Below, piece after piece: positions 5,807 to 6,192 of a stretch of 6,192 nt of DNA; within the stretch, counting starts at the first letter, position 1, and each line of letters starts with the position of its first letter. Both the position numbers and the translations under genes were made by a program. Origin of the DNA: an uncultured Verrucomicrobiota bacterium (lineage in GTDB: Bacteria; Verrucomicrobiota; Kiritimatiellia; RFP12; UBA1067); contig CAMEZU010000115.1 of the NCBI GenBank assembly GCA_945947925.1, forward strand, positions 1 through 6,192, given 5' to 3'. The notes beneath the pieces are model-generated. The model was not told where the DNA came from, made no database searches, and saw only the letters and a list, made by a program, of their open reading frames with translations.

Positions 5807-6192
5807 ATGGGTAAGTTGACTTTGGCGGATCTCCGCAAGCTGCGCGAGTCCTCGAAGAAGGGCATGGAGATGCGCGACAGCGAGAACAAGGGCGCGCGCA
5901 TCATCATCTCGATGGGCACCTGCGGCATCGCCGCCGGCGCGAAGGAGACCTTTGACGCGTTCATCGAGAAGCTCATGGCGCGCGGCATGACCGACGTGCT
6001 CGTCAGCCAGACCGGCTGCATGGGCTTCTGCCAGCACGAGCCGACGATCGAGGTCGCCGTCCCGGGCATGGAGTCGACCGTCTACGGCGACGTGAAGGGC
6101 GACGCGGTCGAGCAGATCATCAACACGCATCTCGTCGGCAAGCAGGTGCTCAAGGACCTCGTCCTCGAGAAGCCTTCGATCGACATCATCAA
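5807..6192 (+). CDS. hndB: HndB-like thioredoxin-fold (2Fe-2S) ferredoxin, partial (3' end outside window)
   Basis: The ATG at 5807 is preceded by GGGAG (5793-5797), directly after the stop of the hndA-like gene, and the frame is open for 128 residues to the window end. A short charged N-terminal helix (1-28) leads into a thioredoxin-like ferredoxin domain, with MGTCGIAAGAKETF at 36-49 and QTGCMGFCQHEP at 68-79. Candidate cluster ligands are Cys39, Cys71 and Cys75; no fourth cysteine is visible in the part shown. Free-standing proteins of this type are about 120-130 residues long and sit between the NuoE-like and NuoF-like genes of [FeFe]-hydrogenase operons; the same domain also forms the N-terminus of HydB/NuoF-like flavoproteins. 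The frame has already reached the usual length of the free form, so the stop should be near, but a fusion to the flavoprotein cannot be excluded. The role in electron transfer is inferred from family and position. Confidence 0.8.
   Translation, partial: MGKLTLADLRKLRESSKKGMEMRDSENKGARIIISMGTCGIAAGAKETFDAFIEKLMARGMTDVLVSQTGCMGFCQHEPTIEVAVPGMESTVYGDVKGDAVEQIINTHLVGKQVLKDLVLEKPSIDII

Overview
The window is GC-rich bacterial DNA, densely packed, with every real gene on the + strand. It suggests an anaerobic, sugar-using heterotroph. The mix of paired Gfo/Idh/MocA oxidoreductases, a GntR-HTH/LacI-type hybrid regulator and Hnd-type hydrogenase subunits would suit a gut or sediment member of the PVC group (Kiritimatiellota, Lentisphaerota or Verrucomicrobiota). 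That placement is an inference from gene style; no marker gene is present.

Region 1 (1-2204) is the end of a transcription unit. It holds the C-terminal part of one Gfo/Idh/MocA oxidoreductase and a complete second one, joined by a one-base stop/start overlap and closed by a clear intrinsic terminator. Both are probably NAD(P)-dependent enzymes acting on sugars or sugar derivatives; the substrates cannot be read from the sequence.

Region 2 (2215-5223) starts with a consensus-like sigma70 promoter (TTGACA, 18 bp, TATAAT). It encodes a sugar-phosphate-type nucleotidyltransferase, a GntR/LacI hybrid transcriptional regulator and glucosamine-6-phosphate deaminase (NagB), and ends at a strong hairpin terminator with a GAAA loop. 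The gaps are 22 and 43 bases with no internal terminator, so this looks like a three-gene operon. It joins amino-sugar catabolism (NagB feeds fructose-6-phosphate to glycolysis) to an uncharacterised nucleotide-sugar activity and a probable sugar-sensing regulator.

Region 3 (5250-6192) has its own extended -10 promoter. It holds the first two genes of what looks like an NAD(P)-linked [FeFe]-hydrogenase operon: an HndA/HydC/NuoE-like [2Fe-2S] subunit, then an HndB-like thioredoxin-fold ferredoxin cut by the window end. The flavoprotein and hydrogenase catalytic subunits would be expected just downstream. Such a complex would reoxidise NAD(P)H and ferredoxin from sugar fermentation by making H2.

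No RNA genes, CRISPR arrays, insertion sequences or long repeats were seen. I found no convincing new system. The most useful leads are the nucleotidyltransferase-regulator-nagB operon and the three-cysteine HndB-like protein.
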